A stretch of DNA of 64,000 nucleotides, taken from positions 1-64,000 of the forward strand of contig LNDQ01000150.1 of NCBI GenBank assembly GCA_001464695.1, written 5' to 3'. How positions within the stretch are numbered: position 1 is the first letter of the stretch; each line of letters begins with the position of its first letter. This DNA comes from Betaproteobacteria bacterium Ga0077523. GTDB taxonomy: Bacteria > Pseudomonadota > Gammaproteobacteria > Burkholderiales > Ga0077523. The notes beneath the pieces are model-generated. The model was not told where the DNA came from. It worked only from the letters and a program-made list of their open reading frames with translations, and made no database searches. Made by a program: the position numbers and the translations under genes. Of the stretch, positions 11,949 to 22,930 are shown in pieces.

Positions 11949-14900
11949 ATGCCGAAGCGCACGGACATCAAGAGCATCCTCATCATCGGCGCCGGTCCCA
12001 TCGTCATCGGGCAGGCCTGCGAATTCGACTATTCCGGGGCCCAGGCCTGCAAGGCGCTGCGCGACGAGGGCTACAAGGTCATCCTGATCAACTCGAATCC
12101 GGCGACCATCATGACCGACCCGGAGATGGCCGACGTCACCTACATCGAGCCGGTCACCTGGCAGATGGCGGAAAAGATCATCGCCATCGAACGCCCGGAT
12201 GCGCTGCTGCCCACCATGGGCGGTCAGACGGCGCTCAATTGCGCGCTCGATCTCGCCAAGCATGGCGTGCTGGACAAGTACGGCGTCGAGATGATCGGGG
12301 CGTCGCGCGAGGCCATCGACAAGGCCGAGGATCGCGAGAAGTTCAAGGCGGCCATGACGCACATCGGATTGAAGTCCGCGCGCTCGGCCATCGCCCACAG
12401 CATGGAAGAGGCCCTGCAGGTGCAGGCCGTGGTCGGCTTCCCGACCATCATCCGCCCCAGCTTCACGCTGGGCGGTTCCGGCGGTGGCATCGCCTACAAC
12501 AAGGAAGAGTTCGTCACCATCTGCGAACGCGGCCTCGAAGCCTCGCCCACCAAGGAGCTCCTCATCGAGGAATCGGTGATCGGGTGGAAGGAATTCGAGA
12601 TGGAAGTCGTGCGCGACCGCGCCGACAACTGCATCATCGTGTGCTCCATCGAGAACCTGGATCCGATGGGGGTGCACACCGGCGATTCCATCACCGTGGC
12701 GCCCGCGCAGACGCTGACCGACAAGGAATACCAGATCATGCGCGACGCCTCGATCGCGGTGCTGCGCGAGATCGGCGTCGACACCGGCGGGTCGAACGTG
12801 CAGTTCGCCATCAGCCCGAAGGACGGGCGCATGCTGGTGATCGAGATGAACCCGCGCGTGTCGCGCTCTTCGGCGCTCGCCTCCAAGGCCACCGGCTTTC
12901 CGATCGCGAAGATCGCCGCCAAGCTCGCGGTGGGCTATACGCTGGACGAGCTGAAGAACGACATCACCGGCGGTGCGACCCCGGCGTCGTTCGAGCCGAC
13001 CATCGACTACGTGGTCACGAAGATCCCGCGCTTCGCCTTCGAGAAGTTTCCGCAGGCCGACAAGCGCCTCACCACCCAGATGAAGTCCGTGGGTGAGGTG
13101 ATGGCCATGGGGCGCACCTTCCAGGAATCGTTCCAGAAGGCGCTGCGCGGTCTCGAGGTGGGTGTGGATGGCATGAACCAGAAGACCACCGACCGCGAGA
13201 CCATCGAGGTGGAACTGGGCGAGCCGGGGCCGGAGCGCATCTGGTACGTGGGCGACGCCTTCGAGAACGGCTTCACCCTCGAGGAGGTGTTCAACCTTAC
13301 CCATATCGACCCGTGGTTCCTGGCGCAGATCAAGGACATCATCGACATCGAGATGGACCTCGACGATCGCGCGCTCGCCGACATCGGCGCGGCCGAGATG
13401 CTGCAGCTGAAGCGCAAAGGGTTCGCCGACCGGCGCCTCGCCAAGCTGCTGAGGACGACCGAGTCCGAGGTGCGCAAGGCACGCCAGGGTTTCGGCGTCC
13501 GGCCGGTCTACAAGCGCGTCGACACCTGTGCCGGTGAGTTCGATACCCGTACTGCCTACATGTACTCCACGTACGAGGAGGAATGCGAAGCGCGGCCGAG
13601 CGACCGGAAGAAGGTGATGGTGCTGGGCGGCGGGCCCAACCGTATCGGCCAGGGTATCGAGTTCGACTACTGCTGCGTGCATGCGGCCCTGGCGCTGCGC
13701 GAGGACGGGTTCGAGACCATCATGGTCAACTGCAATCCGGAGACCGTGTCGACCGACTACGACACGTCCGACCGGTTGTACTTCGAACCGCTCACGCTCG
13801 AGGACGTGCTCGAGATCGTCCACGTGGAGAAGCCGTGGGGGGTCATCGTGCAGTACGGCGGCCAGACGCCGCTCAAGCTCGCGCGCGATCTGCACGCCAA
13901 CGGCGTGCCGATCATCGGCACCACGCCCGACATGATCGACTGTGCGGAAGACCGTGAACGCTTCCAGCAGTTGCTGCACACGCTGAATCTCAAGCAACCG
14001 CCGAACCGTACGGCGCGCACCGCCGAGGACGCGCTCGCTCTCGCGCAGGAGATCGGCTACCCGTTGGTCGTGCGGCCTTCCTACGTGCTGGGCGGCCGGG
14101 CAATGGAGATCGTCCACGAGCAAAAGGAGCTCGAGCGCTACACGCGCGAGGCGGTCAAGGTGAGCAACGACAGCCCGGTGCTGCTCGACCGCTTCCTGAA
14201 CGACGCCATCGAAGTGGACGTGGATGCCGTGTGTGACGGCGAGCGCGTGCTGATCGGCGGCATCATGGAACACATCGAGCAGGCGGGCGTGCATTCGGGT
14301 GATTCGGCGTGCTCGCTGCCGCCGTTCAGCCTGGCGCCGGCGTTGCAGGACGAACTGCGCCGCCAGACCATCGCGATGGCCAAGGGCCTGAACGTGGTCG
14401 GCCTCATGAACGTGCAGTTCGCGATCCAGAACGACGTCGTCTACGTGCTCGAGGTCAATCCGCGTGCCTCGCGGACCGTGCCGTACGTGTCGAAGGCGAC
14501 CGGGCTGCCGCTTGCCAAGATCGCGGCACGGTGCATGGCCGGCATCACGCTGAAGCAGCAGGGCATCGGCGCAGAAGTGATCCCGCCGTACTACTCGGTC
14601 AAGGAAGCGGTGTTCCCGTTCATCAAGTTCCCGGGCGTGGATACCATCCTCGGGCCGGAGATGAAGTCCACCGGCGAAGTGATGGGGGTGGGCGAGAGCT
14701 TCGCCGAGGCGTTCGTGAAGTCGCAGTTGGCCGCGGGGGTGAGACTGCCGTCGTCCGGGCGTGCCTTCCTTTCCGTGCGCAATTCGGACAAGCCGAAACT
14801 GGTCGACATCGCGCGCGCGCTCGCGGACCTCGGGTTCCAGTTGCTCGCGACGCGCGGCACCGCGGCGTTTCTCACCGAGGCAGGCTTGCCGGTGACGCCG

Positions 14901-15155
14901 GTCAACAAGGTGATGGAAGGACGGCCGCACGTGGTCGACATGATCAAGAACGGCGAGGTCGCACTCATCGTCAACACCGTGGAAGACCGGCGCACCGCGA
15001 TCCAGGACTCGTACTCGATCCGCCGGTCGGCGCTGCAGGGTCGCGTCACGTACTTCACGACCATCGCCGGCGCACGCGCTGCCTGCATGGGGATGCAGAA
15101 CATGGGTGAACTGGCCGCCTACTCCGTCCAGAAGCTGCACGCGCGATTGGGATGA
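11949..15155 (+). CDS. carB: Carbamoyl-phosphate synthase large subunit
   Basis: Synthetase subunit, 1068 aa from the ATG at 11949. Two homologous ATP-grasp halves are visible: the first begins [19 protein letters not shown] and the second [20 protein letters not shown]-terminal MGS-like allosteric domain (about the last 140 residues) binds UMP/ornithine in the family. The frame stays open upstream into carA, but the pattern [14 protein letters not shown] is the usual N-terminus. It forms an operon with carA. Confidence 0.98.
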   Translation: MPKRTDIKSILIIGAGPIVIGQACEFDYSGAQACKALRDEGYKVILINSNPATIMTDPEMADVTYIEPVTWQMAEKIIAIERPDALLPTMGGQTALNCALDLAKHGVLDKYGVEMIGASREAIDKAEDREKFKAAMTHIGLKSARSAIAHSMEEALQVQAVVGFPTIIRPSFTLGGSGGGIAYNKEEFVTICERGLEASPTKELLIEESVIGWKEFEMEVVRDRADNCIIVCSIENLDPMGVHTGDSITVAPAQTLTDKEYQIMRDASIAVLREIGVDTGGSNVQFAISPKDGRMLVIEMNPRVSRSSALASKATGFPIAKIAAKLAVGYTLDELKNDITGGATPASFEPTIDYVVTKIPRFAFEKFPQADKRLTTQMKSVGEVMAMGRTFQESFQKALRGLEVGVDGMNQKTTDRETIEVELGEPGPERIWYVGDAFENGFTLEEVFNLTHIDPWFLAQIKDIIDIEMDLDDRALADIGAAEMLQLKRKGFADRRLAKLLRTTESEVRKARQGFGVRPVYKRVDTCAGEFDTRTAYMYSTYEEECEARPSDRKKVMVLGGGPNRIGQGIEFDYCCVHAALALREDGFETIMVNCNPETVSTDYDTSDRLYFEPLTLEDVLEIVHVEKPWGVIVQYGGQTPLKLARDLHANGVPIIGTTPDMIDCAEDRERFQQLLHTLNLKQPPNRTARTAEDALALAQEIGYPLVVRPSYVLGGRAMEIVHEQKELERYTREAVKVSNDSPVLLDRFLNDAIEVDVDAVCDGERVLIGGIMEHIEQAGVHSGDSACSLPPFSLAPALQDELRRQTIAMAKGLNVVGLMNVQFAIQNDVVYVLEVNPRASRTVPYVSKATGLPLAKIAARCMAGITLKQQGIGAEVIPPYYSVKEAVFPFIKFPGVDTILGPEMKSTGEVMGVGESFAEAFVKSQLAAGVRLPSSGRAFLSVRNSDKPKLVDIARALADLGFQLLATRGTAAFLTEAGLPVTPVNKVMEGRPHVVDMIKNGEVALIVNTVEDRRTAIQDSYSIRRSALQGRVTYFTTIAGARAACMGMQNMGELAAYSVQKLHARLG

Positions 15156-15179
15156 GCGTGCAGGTGCTGACATCCCTCA

Positions 15180-15270
15180 CCCCCATCCCCTCTCCCGGAG
15201 GGAGAGGGGCTCCACCATTCTCCCCGCAGGGGCGGCGTCAGCCGTCCCCTCTCCCGGAGGGAGAGGGGAG
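15180..15270. repeat. Duplicated 23-bp hairpin in the carB-greA gap
   Basis: CCCCTCTCCC-GGA-GGGAGAGGGG occurs twice, at 15187-15209 and 15246-15268, each a perfect 10-bp stem. The preceding CCTCACCCCCATCCCC matches the reverse complement of the tail of family A. The pair may act as a carB terminator or RNA-stabilising element. Confidence 0.7.
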
Positions 15271-15326
15271 CGCTGTGCAGCAGATGCTCTGACGAGCACC
15301 TGCTGAACGAAAGACTGGAGACCATC

Positions 15327-15803
15327 ATGGCCAAGATTCCGCTCACCGTCCGAGGCGCCGAGAAGCTCCGACAGGAACTGCATCAGTTGAAGACCGTGGA
15401 GCGCCAGAAGGTGATCGCGGCCATCGCCGAGGCGCGCTCGCACGGCGACCTGTCGGAGAACGCGGAGTACGACGCGGCCAAGGAGCGCCAGGGATTCATC
15501 GAGGGCCGCATCGCCGAGGTGGAAAGCAAGCTGTCCAACGCGCAGATCATCGACCCCAAGCTGCTCGACGCCGATGGCCGCTGCGTCTTCGGGGCCACGG
15601 TGGAACTCGAGGACACGGCGTCCGGCGACGTGGTGTCCTACCAGATCGTCGGCGACGACGAAGCCGACATCAAGGCCGGCATGATCTCGATCAGCTCGCC
15701 GATCGCCCGTGCGCTGATCGGCAAGTATCCGGGTGACGTGGCCGAGGTGATGGCGCCGGGCGGCGTCAAGGAATACGACATCCTCGACGTGAAGTACCTC
15801 TGA
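15327..15803 (+). CDS. greA: Transcription elongation factor GreA
   Basis: Rescues backtracked RNA polymerase by stimulating transcript cleavage. At 158 aa it has the standard length. The N-terminal coiled coil has the tip segment [17 protein letters not shown], with the acidic Asp/Glu pair that reaches the active site. The C-terminal FKBP-like domain ends in [12 protein letters not shown]. Its stop overlaps the next start (TGATG). Confidence 0.98.
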   Translation: MAKIPLTVRGAEKLRQELHQLKTVERQKVIAAIAEARSHGDLSENAEYDAAKERQGFIEGRIAEVESKLSNAQIIDPKLLDADGRCVFGATVELEDTASGDVVSYQIVGDDEADIKAGMISISSPIARALIGKYPGDVAEVMAPGGVKEYDILDVKYL

Positions 15804-16264
15804 TGGGCCGATTGTTCGCGGCCATCGATCACATCGCGATCGCGCTGTGGGCCGGTGGTCTCTGGGTCGTCGGCTACCTGGTGGCGCCGCTGCTGTTCCT
15901 GAAGGCGCCCGACCGTCAGATTGCGGGCAATCTCGCCGGCCAGATGTTCGCGGCCATGGCTTTTGTGGGCATTGCCTGCGCCCTGTATGTCCTCATCTTC
16001 CGCCTGGCACGTCTCGGCCTGCCGGCGATGAAGCAGGCGCTCTTCTGGGTGGCGCTGCTGATGGCCGTGCTGGCCGCGGCGGGCCACTTCGGCGTGCAGC
16101 CGATCCTCGCGAGCCTCAAGGCCCAGGCCTTGCCGCGGGAGGTGATGGAAAGTGTGCTGCGCGACCGGTTTGCCACCTGGCACGGCGTGGCGAGCGTGCT
16201 CTACCTGATCGAGAGCGTCCTGGCGGTGGCGTTGGTGCTGCTGGCGGCCAGAAGCCCGAGGTAG
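15803..16264 (+). CDS. DUF4149 family membrane protein
   Basis: Protein of 153 aa with about four hydrophobic helices (roughly residues 10-30, 48-68, 78-100 and 128-148), so an inner-membrane protein. The pattern matches DUF4149, a family often found between greA and yhbY in betaproteobacteria. Its role is unknown. Translation is probably coupled to greA through the TGATG overlap. Confidence 0.75.
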   Translation: MGRLFAAIDHIAIALWAGGLWVVGYLVAPLLFLKAPDRQIAGNLAGQMFAAMAFVGIACALYVLIFRLARLGLPAMKQALFWVALLMAVLAAAGHFGVQPILASLKAQALPREVMESVLRDRFATWHGVASVLYLIESVLAVALVLLAARSPR

Positions 16265-16268
16265 CGGA

Positions 16269-16613
16269 TCAGCGGATGTTCTGGAAGCTGCGCTTGGTCG
16301 CCCGCTGCGGCTTCCGCTTCGGCCGTGGCGGCTTCGACGGCGCCTCGGCATTCTCGCGATAGAGCACCAGCATCCGTCCTATGCTCTGCACCGGTTCGGC
16401 GCCGGTCGCGGCACAGATCTCGCGCAGCATGAGCGCACGCGTTTCCCGGTCTTCTCCGGCCACCTTCACCTTGATCAGCTCGTGACCCTTCAGACTGACA
16501 TCGATCTCCTTCAGCACCGTCGGCGAGAGGCCCTGGCCGCCGATGATGACGACGGGATCCAGAGCATGGGCGCGGGCCTTGAGGGCGCGGCGGTCGGTGG
16601 GGGTCAGGGGCAT
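16269..16613 (-). CDS. yhbY: RNA-binding protein YhbY (CRM domain)
   Basis: Small ribosome-associated RNA-binding protein of 114 aa. The CRM fold covers about residues 3-95, with the conserved GxxG-like loop region VVIIGGQGLSPTVLKEID and the segment ALMLREICAATGAEPVQ. The last 20 residues are basic. The start is the ATG at 16613; a longer in-frame extension would run into rlmE on the other strand. It is divergent from rlmE with a 36-bp gap. Confidence 0.9.
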   Translation of the reverse strand: MPLTPTDRRALKARAHALDPVVIIGGQGLSPTVLKEIDVSLKGHELIKVKVAGEDRETRALMLREICAATGAEPVQSIGRMLVLYRENAEAPSKPPRPKRKPQRATKRSFQNIR

Positions 16614-16649
16614 GGCGGTGGTCTCGAAGAAGGGCCGGGAGTGTAGGCG

Positions 16650-17297
16650 ATGCCCCGTTCCAAGACCAGCAACGCGTGGCTGCGCGAACACGTCAACGAC
16701 CCCTGGGTGCAGAAGGCCAAGGCGGAGGGGTATCGCTCCCGGGCGGCCTTCAAGCTGAAGCAGATCGATGCCAAGGATCGCCTGTTCAAGCCGGGGTTGA
16801 CCGTGGTCGACCTCGGGGCAACCCCCGGCGGCTGGTCCCAGGTGGCGGCGAAGATCGTCGGCCCGTCGGGCCGGGTGGTGGCCGTGGACCTGCTGCAGAT
16901 GGAGCCTCTGGCCGGTGTCGTCTTCGTCCGCGGCGATTTCTTCGAGGAAAGCACCGTGGCGGCGCTGCAAGCGGCACTCGCCGGTCGCCGGGCCGATATT
17001 GTGCTTTCCGATATGGCCCCCAACTGGAGTGGCGTGAGCGTGGCAGATCAGGCGCGCTCGGTAGGTCTGGCGGAGCTGGCGCTGGAAGCGGCGCAGCGGC
17101 TGTTGGCACCGGGCGGGTCATTCCTCGTGAAGGTCTTCCATGGCGCGGGCTTCGAAGCCTTCGTCAAGCTGCTGCGCGAGCATTTCACCCAGGTCGTGGT
17201 CCGCAAACCCGAAGCATCGCGTGACCGAAGCGCCGAAACGTACCTGCTGGCACGGGGTTTCAAGCGGCGGGCAGGGAACGAATCGGGCGTAGAATGA
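16650..17297 (+). CDS. rlmE: 23S rRNA (uridine-2'-O-)-methyltransferase RlmE (FtsJ)
   Basis: SAM-dependent methylation of U2552 in 23S rRNA during late 50S assembly. It has 215 aa. The SAM-binding motif [12 protein letters not shown] and the catalytic Lys/Asp/Lys/Glu framework ([15 protein letters not shown]) are visible. It is followed by ftsH after 55 bp, the classical rlmE-ftsH order. Confidence 0.96.
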   Translation: MPRSKTSNAWLREHVNDPWVQKAKAEGYRSRAAFKLKQIDAKDRLFKPGLTVVDLGATPGGWSQVAAKIVGPSGRVVAVDLLQMEPLAGVVFVRGDFFEESTVAALQAALAGRRADIVLSDMAPNWSGVSVADQARSVGLAELALEAAQRLLAPGGSFLVKVFHGAGFEAFVKLLREHFTQVVVRKPEASRDRSAETYLLARGFKRRAGNESGVE

Positions 17298-17352
17298 GAC
17301 CAAATGTTTCGCCGGAATCAACCGGTGCGTGTGCCGTGGGCAAGGAGCAGCC

Positions 17353-19248
17353 TTGAACAACCTCATCAAGAACGTCGCAATCTGGCTGGTCATCGCCCTG
17401 GTGCTGATGACCGTCTTCAATCAGTTCAGCACCCGCCAGGCGGCGCAGAGCCCGATGGACTATTCCGCCTTCATCGAAGAGGTGAAGGACGGCAAGGTCG
17501 CGAAGGTGACGATAGAAGGTCGCGTCATCAAGGGCATCAAGACCGACAACAAGCGCTTCACGACCTACGCGCCGTCCGACCCGTGGATGGTGTCGGACCT
17601 GCTGAAGGCAGGCGTCATCGTCGAGGCCAAGCCGGAAGAGGAGCAGAGCTTCCTCACCCAGGTGTTCATTTCCTGGTTCCCGATGCTGCTGCTGATCGGC
17701 GTGTGGGTGTTCTTCATGCGCCAGATGCAAGGCGGCGGCCGCGGCGGCGCGTTCTCGTTCGGCAAGAGCCGCGCGCGCATGCTCGACGAAAGCACCAACC
17801 CGGTCACCTTCGCCGACGTTGCGGGCTGCGAGGAAGCCAAGGAGGAAGTGGCCGAGCTGGTCGATTTCCTGCGCGATCCGGGCAAGTTCCAGAAGCTGGG
17901 CGGGCGCATTCCGCGCGGCGTGCTGATGGTGGGTAGCCCCGGTACCGGCAAGACCCTGCTCGCCCGTGCCATCGCCGGCGAAGCCAAGGTGCCGTTCTTC
18001 TCCATCTCGGGTTCCGACTTCGTCGAGATGTTCGTAGGTGTCGGCGCGGCACGTGTGCGCGACATGTTCGAGCAGGCGAAGAAGCATGCGCCCTGCATCG
18101 TGTTCATCGATGAAATCGACGCGGTCGGCCGCCAGCGCGGCGCCGGCCTGGGCGGCGGCAACGACGAACGCGAGCAGACGTTGAACCAGTTGCTGGTGGA
18201 GATGGACGGCTTCGAGACGGGCTCGGGTGTGATCGTGATCGCCGCGACCAACCGTCCCGACGTGCTCGACCCGGCGCTGCTGCGTCCGGGCCGGTTCGAC
18301 CGCCAGGTGGTCGTGCCGCTGCCGGATATCCGCGGCCGCGAGCAGATCCTGATCGTCCACATGCGCAAGGTACCGATCGCGCCCGACGTGCGCGCCGACG
18401 TGCTGGCACGGGGAACGCCCGGCTTCTCCGGCGCGGACCTGGCGAACCTCGTCAACGAGGCGGCCCTGTTCGCTGCGCGCGGCAACAAGCGCCTGGTGGA
18501 CATGGATGATTTCGAGCGCGCCAAGGACAAGATCTACATGGGCGCCGAACGCAAGTCGATGGTGCTGTCCGAGGAAGAGCGCACCATGACCGCGTACCAC
18601 GAGTCCGGCCACGCGGTGGTTGCCAAGCTGCTGCCGCGGGTGGATCCGGTGCACAAGGTCACGATCATCCCGCGCGGGCGCGCACTGGGTGTCACGTGGA
18701 CCCTGCCGGAGCGCGACAGCCTCGGTATGGATCGCGAGCAGATGCTCCAGCGGATCTCCATGGCGCTGGGCGGCCGCATCGCCGAAGAGGTGTTCATGAA
18801 CCGCATGACCACCGGGGCGAGCAGCGACTTCGAGAACGCGACCCGCATCGCGCGCGACATGGTCACTCGCTACGGCATGTCGGATCTGCTGGGTACCATG
18901 GTGTACGGCGAGAACGAGGGCGAGGTGTTCCTCGGGCGCTCCATCACCACGCACAAGAACCTGTCCGAAGCGACCATGCAGAAGGTCGACTCCGAGATCC
19001 GCCGCATCATCGACGAGCAGTACGCGGTGGCGCGCAAGCTGATCGAGGACAATCGCGACAAGATCGAGGTCATGACCAAGGCGCTGCTCGAGTGGGAGAC
19101 GCTGGACGCCGAGCAGATCAACGACATCATGGCAGGGCGGCCGCCGCGGCCCCCCAAGCCGGCCACACCTGCGTCCGCCCCGCCGCCGCCGGACAACACG
19201 CCTTCGCCGGCACCGGCGGCCACGCCGGCACGCGACGCGAATGCGTGA
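17353..19248 (+). CDS. ftsH: ATP-dependent zinc metalloprotease FtsH
   Basis: Inner-membrane AAA protease that degrades sigma-32, LpxC and damaged membrane proteins. It has 631 aa. I chose the TTG at 17353, because GGAG lies 5 nt before it and MNNLIKN is the usual N-terminus; a GTG at 17329 is the alternative. Membrane helices are at about 8-24 and 104-124, Walker A GSPGTGKT at 194-201, and the zinc site HESGH at 416-420. The C-terminal tail is rich in Pro and Ala. A terminator-like hairpin follows at 19363. Confidence 0.97.
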   Translation: MNNLIKNVAIWLVIALVLMTVFNQFSTRQAAQSPMDYSAFIEEVKDGKVAKVTIEGRVIKGIKTDNKRFTTYAPSDPWMVSDLLKAGVIVEAKPEEEQSFLTQVFISWFPMLLLIGVWVFFMRQMQGGGRGGAFSFGKSRARMLDESTNPVTFADVAGCEEAKEEVAELVDFLRDPGKFQKLGGRIPRGVLMVGSPGTGKTLLARAIAGEAKVPFFSISGSDFVEMFVGVGAARVRDMFEQAKKHAPCIVFIDEIDAVGRQRGAGLGGGNDEREQTLNQLLVEMDGFETGSGVIVIAATNRPDVLDPALLRPGRFDRQVVVPLPDIRGREQILIVHMRKVPIAPDVRADVLARGTPGFSGADLANLVNEAALFAARGNKRLVDMDDFERAKDKIYMGAERKSMVLSEEERTMTAYHESGHAVVAKLLPRVDPVHKVTIIPRGRALGVTWTLPERDSLGMDREQMLQRISMALGGRIAEEVFMNRMTTGASSDFENATRIARDMVTRYGMSDLLGTMVYGENEGEVFLGRSITTHKNLSEATMQKVDSEIRRIIDEQYAVARKLIEDNRDKIEVMTKALLEWETLDAEQINDIMAGRPPRPPKPATPASAPPPPDNTPSPAPAATPARDANA

Positions 19249-19275
19249 GAGGTGATGTCGCCCGATGGGCCTCCC

Positions 19276-19466
19276 GCACCTGCCCTCAAGGGGGCCAGCC
19301 CTCTTGGGGCGGCAGGGCTGAGGCGTCAGGCGTGAGGAGTCCCTAGCGGGACCGTCACGGTGCAGGGTGAGGTGAGAACCTCACCCTGTTGGTTTGTACG
19401 CCGCGAGAATCCTTCCAGATCGGCATGCCTTGCTCGGACGCCACCCGCCTGACACCTCACGCCTCG
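19276..19466. repeat. Repeat-filled ftsH-folP gap (families B and E)
   Basis: About 19281-19320 holds a GC palindrome sharing CTTGGGGCGGC (19303-19313) with the nuoG-nuoH gap. GAGGCGTCAGGCGTGAGG (19321 on) and CCTGACACCTCACGCCTCGC (about 19447-19466) are family B words in opposite orientation, as between dnaK and dnaJ. The right arm runs into the first codons of folP. Confidence 0.65.
19363..19396 (+). terminator. Terminator-like hairpin after ftsH
   Basis: CAGGGTGAGGT (19363-19373) pairs perfectly with ACCTCACCCTG (19378-19388) around a GAGA loop, followed by TTGGTTTG. This gives a strong 11-bp stem with a modest T-rich tail. Confidence 0.6.
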
Positions 19467-20306
19467 CTGCGGGCCGGTCGCTTCACGCTCGGGTTCGACC
19501 GGCCATTGGTCATGGGTGTGGTGAACGTCACCCCGGATTCCTTTTCGGATGGCGGACAGTTCTACGATCGGACGAGAGCGGTCGAGCACGCGCGCCGTCT
19601 CGTGGACGAAGGCGCCGATATCCTCGACGTCGGTGGCGAGTCGACGCGACCCGGATCGCTTCCGGTGGATGCGCAAGAGGAGCTGCGCCGCATCCTGCCG
19701 GTGCTGGATGCGATGGCGGGCAGCCCGGTTCCGGTGTCGGTGGATACCAGCAAGCCGGAGGTCATGCGGGCGGCGGTGGATGCGGGTGCCGTCATGATCA
19801 ATGACATCTATGCGCTGCGTTTGCCCGGCGCGCTCGAGGCAGCGGCGGCCACCGACGCTGCCGTGTGCCTCATGCACATGCAGGGCGACCCACGCACCAT
19901 GCAGGACGATCCCGTATACGGCGACGTGGTCGCCGAAGTGAAGGCCTTTCTCGAGGAACGGGTGGACGCTTGCGAGGCGGCGGGCATCGGCCGCGACCGG
20001 ATCGTCGTCGACCCGGGCTTCGGGTTCGGCAAGAAGTCAGTTCACAATCTCGATCTGATCCGCGGCATCCCGGTGCTCGCGGCGACAGGCCTGCCGGTGC
20101 TGGCCGGCCTGTCGCGCAAGTCGGTGCTCGGTAAAATCACGGGTCGGATGGTGGGGGACCGGATCCACTCGAGCGTCGCGGCGGCGATCGTCGCGGTGGC
20201 TCGCGGCGCGCGCATCGTACGGGTGCACGACGTGGCGGCGACCCGCGACGCATTGGCCGTGTGGACGGCCGTGGAGGAATCAGGAATGGACGGTCATGGG
20301 CGCTAG
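19425..20306 (+). CDS. folP: Dihydropteroate synthase
   Basis: Condenses p-aminobenzoate with the pterin pyrophosphate in folate synthesis; target of sulfonamides. It has 293 aa from the ATG at 19425. Both signatures are present: [15 protein letters not shown] and the [13 protein letters not shown] loop. The N-terminus is about ten residues longer than usual, and that extra part (RLTPHASLR) is encoded by the family B repeat, so the start codon may have moved when the repeat arrived. The stop overlaps the glmM start by 11 bp. Confidence 0.95.
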   Translation: MPCSDATRLTPHASLRAGRFTLGFDRPLVMGVVNVTPDSFSDGGQFYDRTRAVEHARRLVDEGADILDVGGESTRPGSLPVDAQEELRRILPVLDAMAGSPVPVSVDTSKPEVMRAAVDAGAVMINDIYALRLPGALEAAAATDAAVCLMHMQGDPRTMQDDPVYGDVVAEVKAFLEERVDACEAAGIGRDRIVVDPGFGFGKKSVHNLDLIRGIPVLAATGLPVLAGLSRKSVLGKITGRMVGDRIHSSVAAAIVAVARGARIVRVHDVAATRDALAVWTAVEESGMDGHGR

Positions 20307-21654
20307 AAAATACTTCGGCACGGATGGGGTGCGCGGCAAGGTGGGCGAGCCGCCGATCACGCCGGATTGGATGATGCGGCTGGGGCACGCGGCCGGCGAA
20401 GTCCTGGCACAGGATCGGCGTGGTGCCACGGAACACGCGGCCGTGCTGATCGGCAAGGACACCCGGATCTCCGGCTACCTGCTGGAATCCGCGCTGCAGG
20501 CCGGACTTGCTGCTGCCGGCGTCGACGTGCTGCTGGCGGGGCCCATGCCGACCCCGGGTGTCGCCTACCTCACCCGCGCGCTGCGCCTTTCCGCCGGGAT
20601 CGTGATCAGCGCATCGCACAACCCGTTCGACGACAACGGCATCAAGTTCTTCGGTGCGGACGGGCGCAAGCTCGCCGACGACGTGGAGCACGAGATCGAA
20701 GCCCGCATCGAAGAGCCCATGACCTGCATGCCCTCGGCGCGCCTGGGCAAGGCGCGGCGGGTCAACGATGCGGCCGGCCGCTACATCGAGTTCTGCAAGA
20801 GCACGTTCCCGAACGACCTCGACCTGCGCGGCCTCAAGATCGTGGTCGACTGCGCCAACGGTGCCGCTTACCACGTGGCCGGCCCGGTGCTGCACGAGCT
20901 GGGGGCGGACGTGGTGGAAGTCGCCAACGAGCCGGACGGCCTCAACATCAACGCCGGTTGCGGGGCCACCAAGCCTGCCCACCTGCGCCAGCACGTGGTC
21001 GCCAACAACGCCGATGTCGGCATTGCCCTGGACGGCGACGGCGACCGCCTGATCATGGTGGATCGCGACGGGCGGGTCTATGACGGCGACCAGCTCCTGT
21101 ACCTCATCGCCCGCAACCGCCAGCGGGAAGGCCGGTTCGCCGGCGGCGTGGCCGGCACGCTGATGACCAACTACGGCATGGAGCTGGCACTGGAGCGGCG
21201 TGGCATCCCCTTCGCCCGCGCCAAGGTCGGCGATCGCTACGTCCTCGAACTGCTCTTCGAGCGTGGATGGACTCTCGGCGGGGAAAACTCCGGTCACATC
21301 GTCTGCCTCGACAAGCACACCACCGGCGACGGCATCATCTCCGCCTTGCAGGTACTGACGGCATTGCGCACCGCCGGCGAAACGCTCGGTGAGGCCTGTG
21401 CGGAACTGCGCCTGTTCCCCCAGATTCTGGTCAACGTGCCGATGCGGCGCGGCTTCGATTTCCGCGAGCATCAGGCGGTCTCCTCGTTGCTGGCCGAGAC
21501 CGAGGCGACCTTGAAGGGCCGCGGCCGGGTATTGCTCCGACCATCGGGCACCGAGCCGGTGCTGCGGGTCATGGTGGAAGGCGAGGCCGAGGACGAAGTG
21601 TCCGGTCTGGCCCGGCGACTGGCCGGCGCGATCGAGCGTGCGGCGGCCGAGTAA
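20296..21654 (+). CDS. glmM: Phosphoglucosamine mutase
   Basis: Converts glucosamine-6-phosphate to glucosamine-1-phosphate for peptidoglycan and LPS. At 452 aa it is full length. The phosphoserine loop [16 protein letters not shown] (catalytic Ser about 107), the metal loop [13 protein letters not shown], the sugar-binding GENSGH and the C-terminal RPSGTEP are all intact. It is translated from inside the end of folP, so the two form an operon. Confidence 0.98.
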   Translation: MGARKYFGTDGVRGKVGEPPITPDWMMRLGHAAGEVLAQDRRGATEHAAVLIGKDTRISGYLLESALQAGLAAAGVDVLLAGPMPTPGVAYLTRALRLSAGIVISASHNPFDDNGIKFFGADGRKLADDVEHEIEARIEEPMTCMPSARLGKARRVNDAAGRYIEFCKSTFPNDLDLRGLKIVVDCANGAAYHVAGPVLHELGADVVEVANEPDGLNINAGCGATKPAHLRQHVVANNADVGIALDGDGDRLIMVDRDGRVYDGDQLLYLIARNRQREGRFAGGVAGTLMTNYGMELALERRGIPFARAKVGDRYVLELLFERGWTLGGENSGHIVCLDKHTTGDGIISALQVLTALRTAGETLGEACAELRLFPQILVNVPMRRGFDFREHQAVSSLLAETEATLKGRGRVLLRPSGTEPVLRVMVEGEAEDEVSGLARRLAGAIERAAAE

Positions 21655-21665
21655 GCCTTTGAGTC

Positions 21666-21687
21666 GGATGTCTTTTCTAGTTCCGAC
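21666..21687. other. Short inverted repeat after glmM, possible terminator
   Basis: GTCGGA and TCCGAC flank TGTCTTTTCTAGT in the glmM-pstS gap. The piece TAGTTCCGACA also occurs in the nuoC-nuoD gap (28988-28998). It may be a weak terminator or a remnant of a dispersed element. Confidence 0.35.
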
Positions 21688-21706
21688 AACAACTTACGTT
21701 TCGCTG

Positions 21707-21740
21707 CTGCAATCAATTTGTCACAATTGAGCCCTACACT
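21707..21740 (+). promoter_or_regulatory. Pho box and promoter of the pst operon
   Basis: Two 7-bp half sites, CTGCAAT (21707-21713) and TTGTCAC (21718-21724), are separated by 4 bp, the layout of a PhoB-binding Pho box (consensus CTGTCAT-4-CTGTCAT). A -10-like TACACT follows 10 bp later (21735-21740), the normal spacing when the Pho box replaces the -35. This predicts induction by phosphate starvation. A strong AGGAG lies just before the pstS ATG. Confidence 0.75.
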
Positions 21741-21781
21741 CGCGCGCGCTTTCGTTACGCTTTCCGCCTAGGAGAAATGAC

Positions 21782-22798
21782 ATGCAGAGCATTGCGCGCA
21801 AGCCGTGGAAGGTTGTGGCGGTTGCTGCAATCGTGGGGTGGTCGGGGCTGGCTCCGGCGACGTCGGTGGCACAGGAGACCATCAAGATTGACGGATCTTC
21901 GACCGTGTTCCCGATCACCGAAGCAGTGGCCGAGGATTTCCAGCAGTCCAAGAAGGGCAAGGTGCGGGTCACCGTCGGCATCTCGGGTACGGGCGGCGGG
22001 TTCAAGAAGTTCTGCCGCGGGGAAACCGACATCTCCGATGCTTCGCGCCCGATCCTGGCGCGCGAGATGGAGGAGTGCAAGAAGCAGGGCGTTCAGTACA
22101 TCGAACTCCCGGTGGCCTACGACGCGCTCACCGTGGTGATGAATCCCAAGAACACGTGGATCAAGGCGCTGACCGTCGCTGAACTCAAGAAGATGTGGGA
22201 ACCGGCCGCCCAGGGGAAGGTGCTGAAGTGGAACCAAGTCAACGGTCAATGGCCGGATCAGCCTCTCAAGTTGTTCGGCCCCGGCGCGGACTCGGGCACG
22301 TTCGACTACTTCACCGAAGCGGTGAACGGCCGTTCCAAGTCGAGCCGTGGGGATTTCACGGCCTCGGAGGACGACAACATCCTGGTTCAGGGCATCGCCC
22401 GGGACGTGAACGGTCTCGGATACTTCGGCTATGCGTACTACTTCGAGAACAAGGACAAGTTGAAGGCCGTGCCGATCATCAATCCGCGGACCAACCAGCC
22501 GGTCGAGCCGTCGGCCGAAGCGGTGATCAACGGGACCTACCAACCGCTGGCGCGCCCGATCTTCATCTACGTCAATGCGAAGGCGCTCGAACGGGCGGAG
22601 ATCAGGGAGTTCGTCGATTACTACATGAAGAACGCGGAAGGCCTGGTGCGGGAAGTGAAATATGTCCCCCTGCCCGCCAAGGCGTACGCGCACAACGTGG
22701 AAACGATCGAGAAGAAGGTGCTGGGCACGAAGTTCGGTGGCGAGAACAAGGTTGGTCTCACCATCGAAGAGTTGATGAAACTGGAAGCGAAGCTCTGA
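21782..22798 (+). CDS. pstS: Phosphate-binding periplasmic protein PstS
   Basis: High-affinity phosphate receptor of the Pst ABC importer. It has 338 aa with a signal peptide cleaved after about Ala30 (ATSVA-QE). The mature start [13 protein letters not shown] is the phosphate-binding signature, with a second in [22 protein letters not shown]. It is first in pstSCAB, behind a Pho box. A hairpin in the 132-bp gap before pstC probably lowers downstream expression. Confidence 0.96.
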   Translation: MQSIARKPWKVVAVAAIVGWSGLAPATSVAQETIKIDGSSTVFPITEAVAEDFQQSKKGKVRVTVGISGTGGGFKKFCRGETDISDASRPILAREMEECKKQGVQYIELPVAYDALTVVMNPKNTWIKALTVAELKKMWEPAAQGKVLKWNQVNGQWPDQPLKLFGPGADSGTFDYFTEAVNGRSKSSRGDFTASEDDNILVQGIARDVNGLGYFGYAYYFENKDKLKAVPIINPRTNQPVEPSAEAVINGTYQPLARPIFIYVNAKALERAEIREFVDYYMKNAEGLVREVKYVPLPAKAYAHNVETIEKKVLGTKFGGENKVGLTIEELMKLEAKL

Positions 22799-22821
22799 TA
22801 CCGGGCGCAGCGGTTGCACAC

Positions 22822-22854
22822 CGATCGAAGACGGCCGCCGGCCGCCTTCGATCG
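22822..22854 (+). terminator. Intercistronic hairpin between pstS and pstC
   Basis: CGATCGAAG-A-CGGC (22822-22835) pairs with GCCG-C-CTTCGATCG (22841-22854) with one mismatch around CGCCG; TTGATTTG follows. It is likely a partial terminator or RNA stabiliser that keeps pstS above pstCAB, as is common for binding-protein operons. Confidence 0.6.
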
Positions 22855-22930
22855 TTGATTTGAAGCAGTCGGGGATGCAGGGGCCTACCCGCCGGCCCGT
22901 CTCGAGGGCGGTCTGCCACACAACAACGAC

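Noticed and set aside
11898..15173. Very long open frame antisense to carB, over 1000 codons
   Set aside because: High GC and codon bias keep the opposite strand open; the product is Arg/His/Gly-rich without motifs, and carB is certain.
21655..21706. rpsT-like or small RNA gene in the glmM-pstS gap
   Set aside because: No promoter of its own or conserved RNA structure recognised; only a short inverted repeat.
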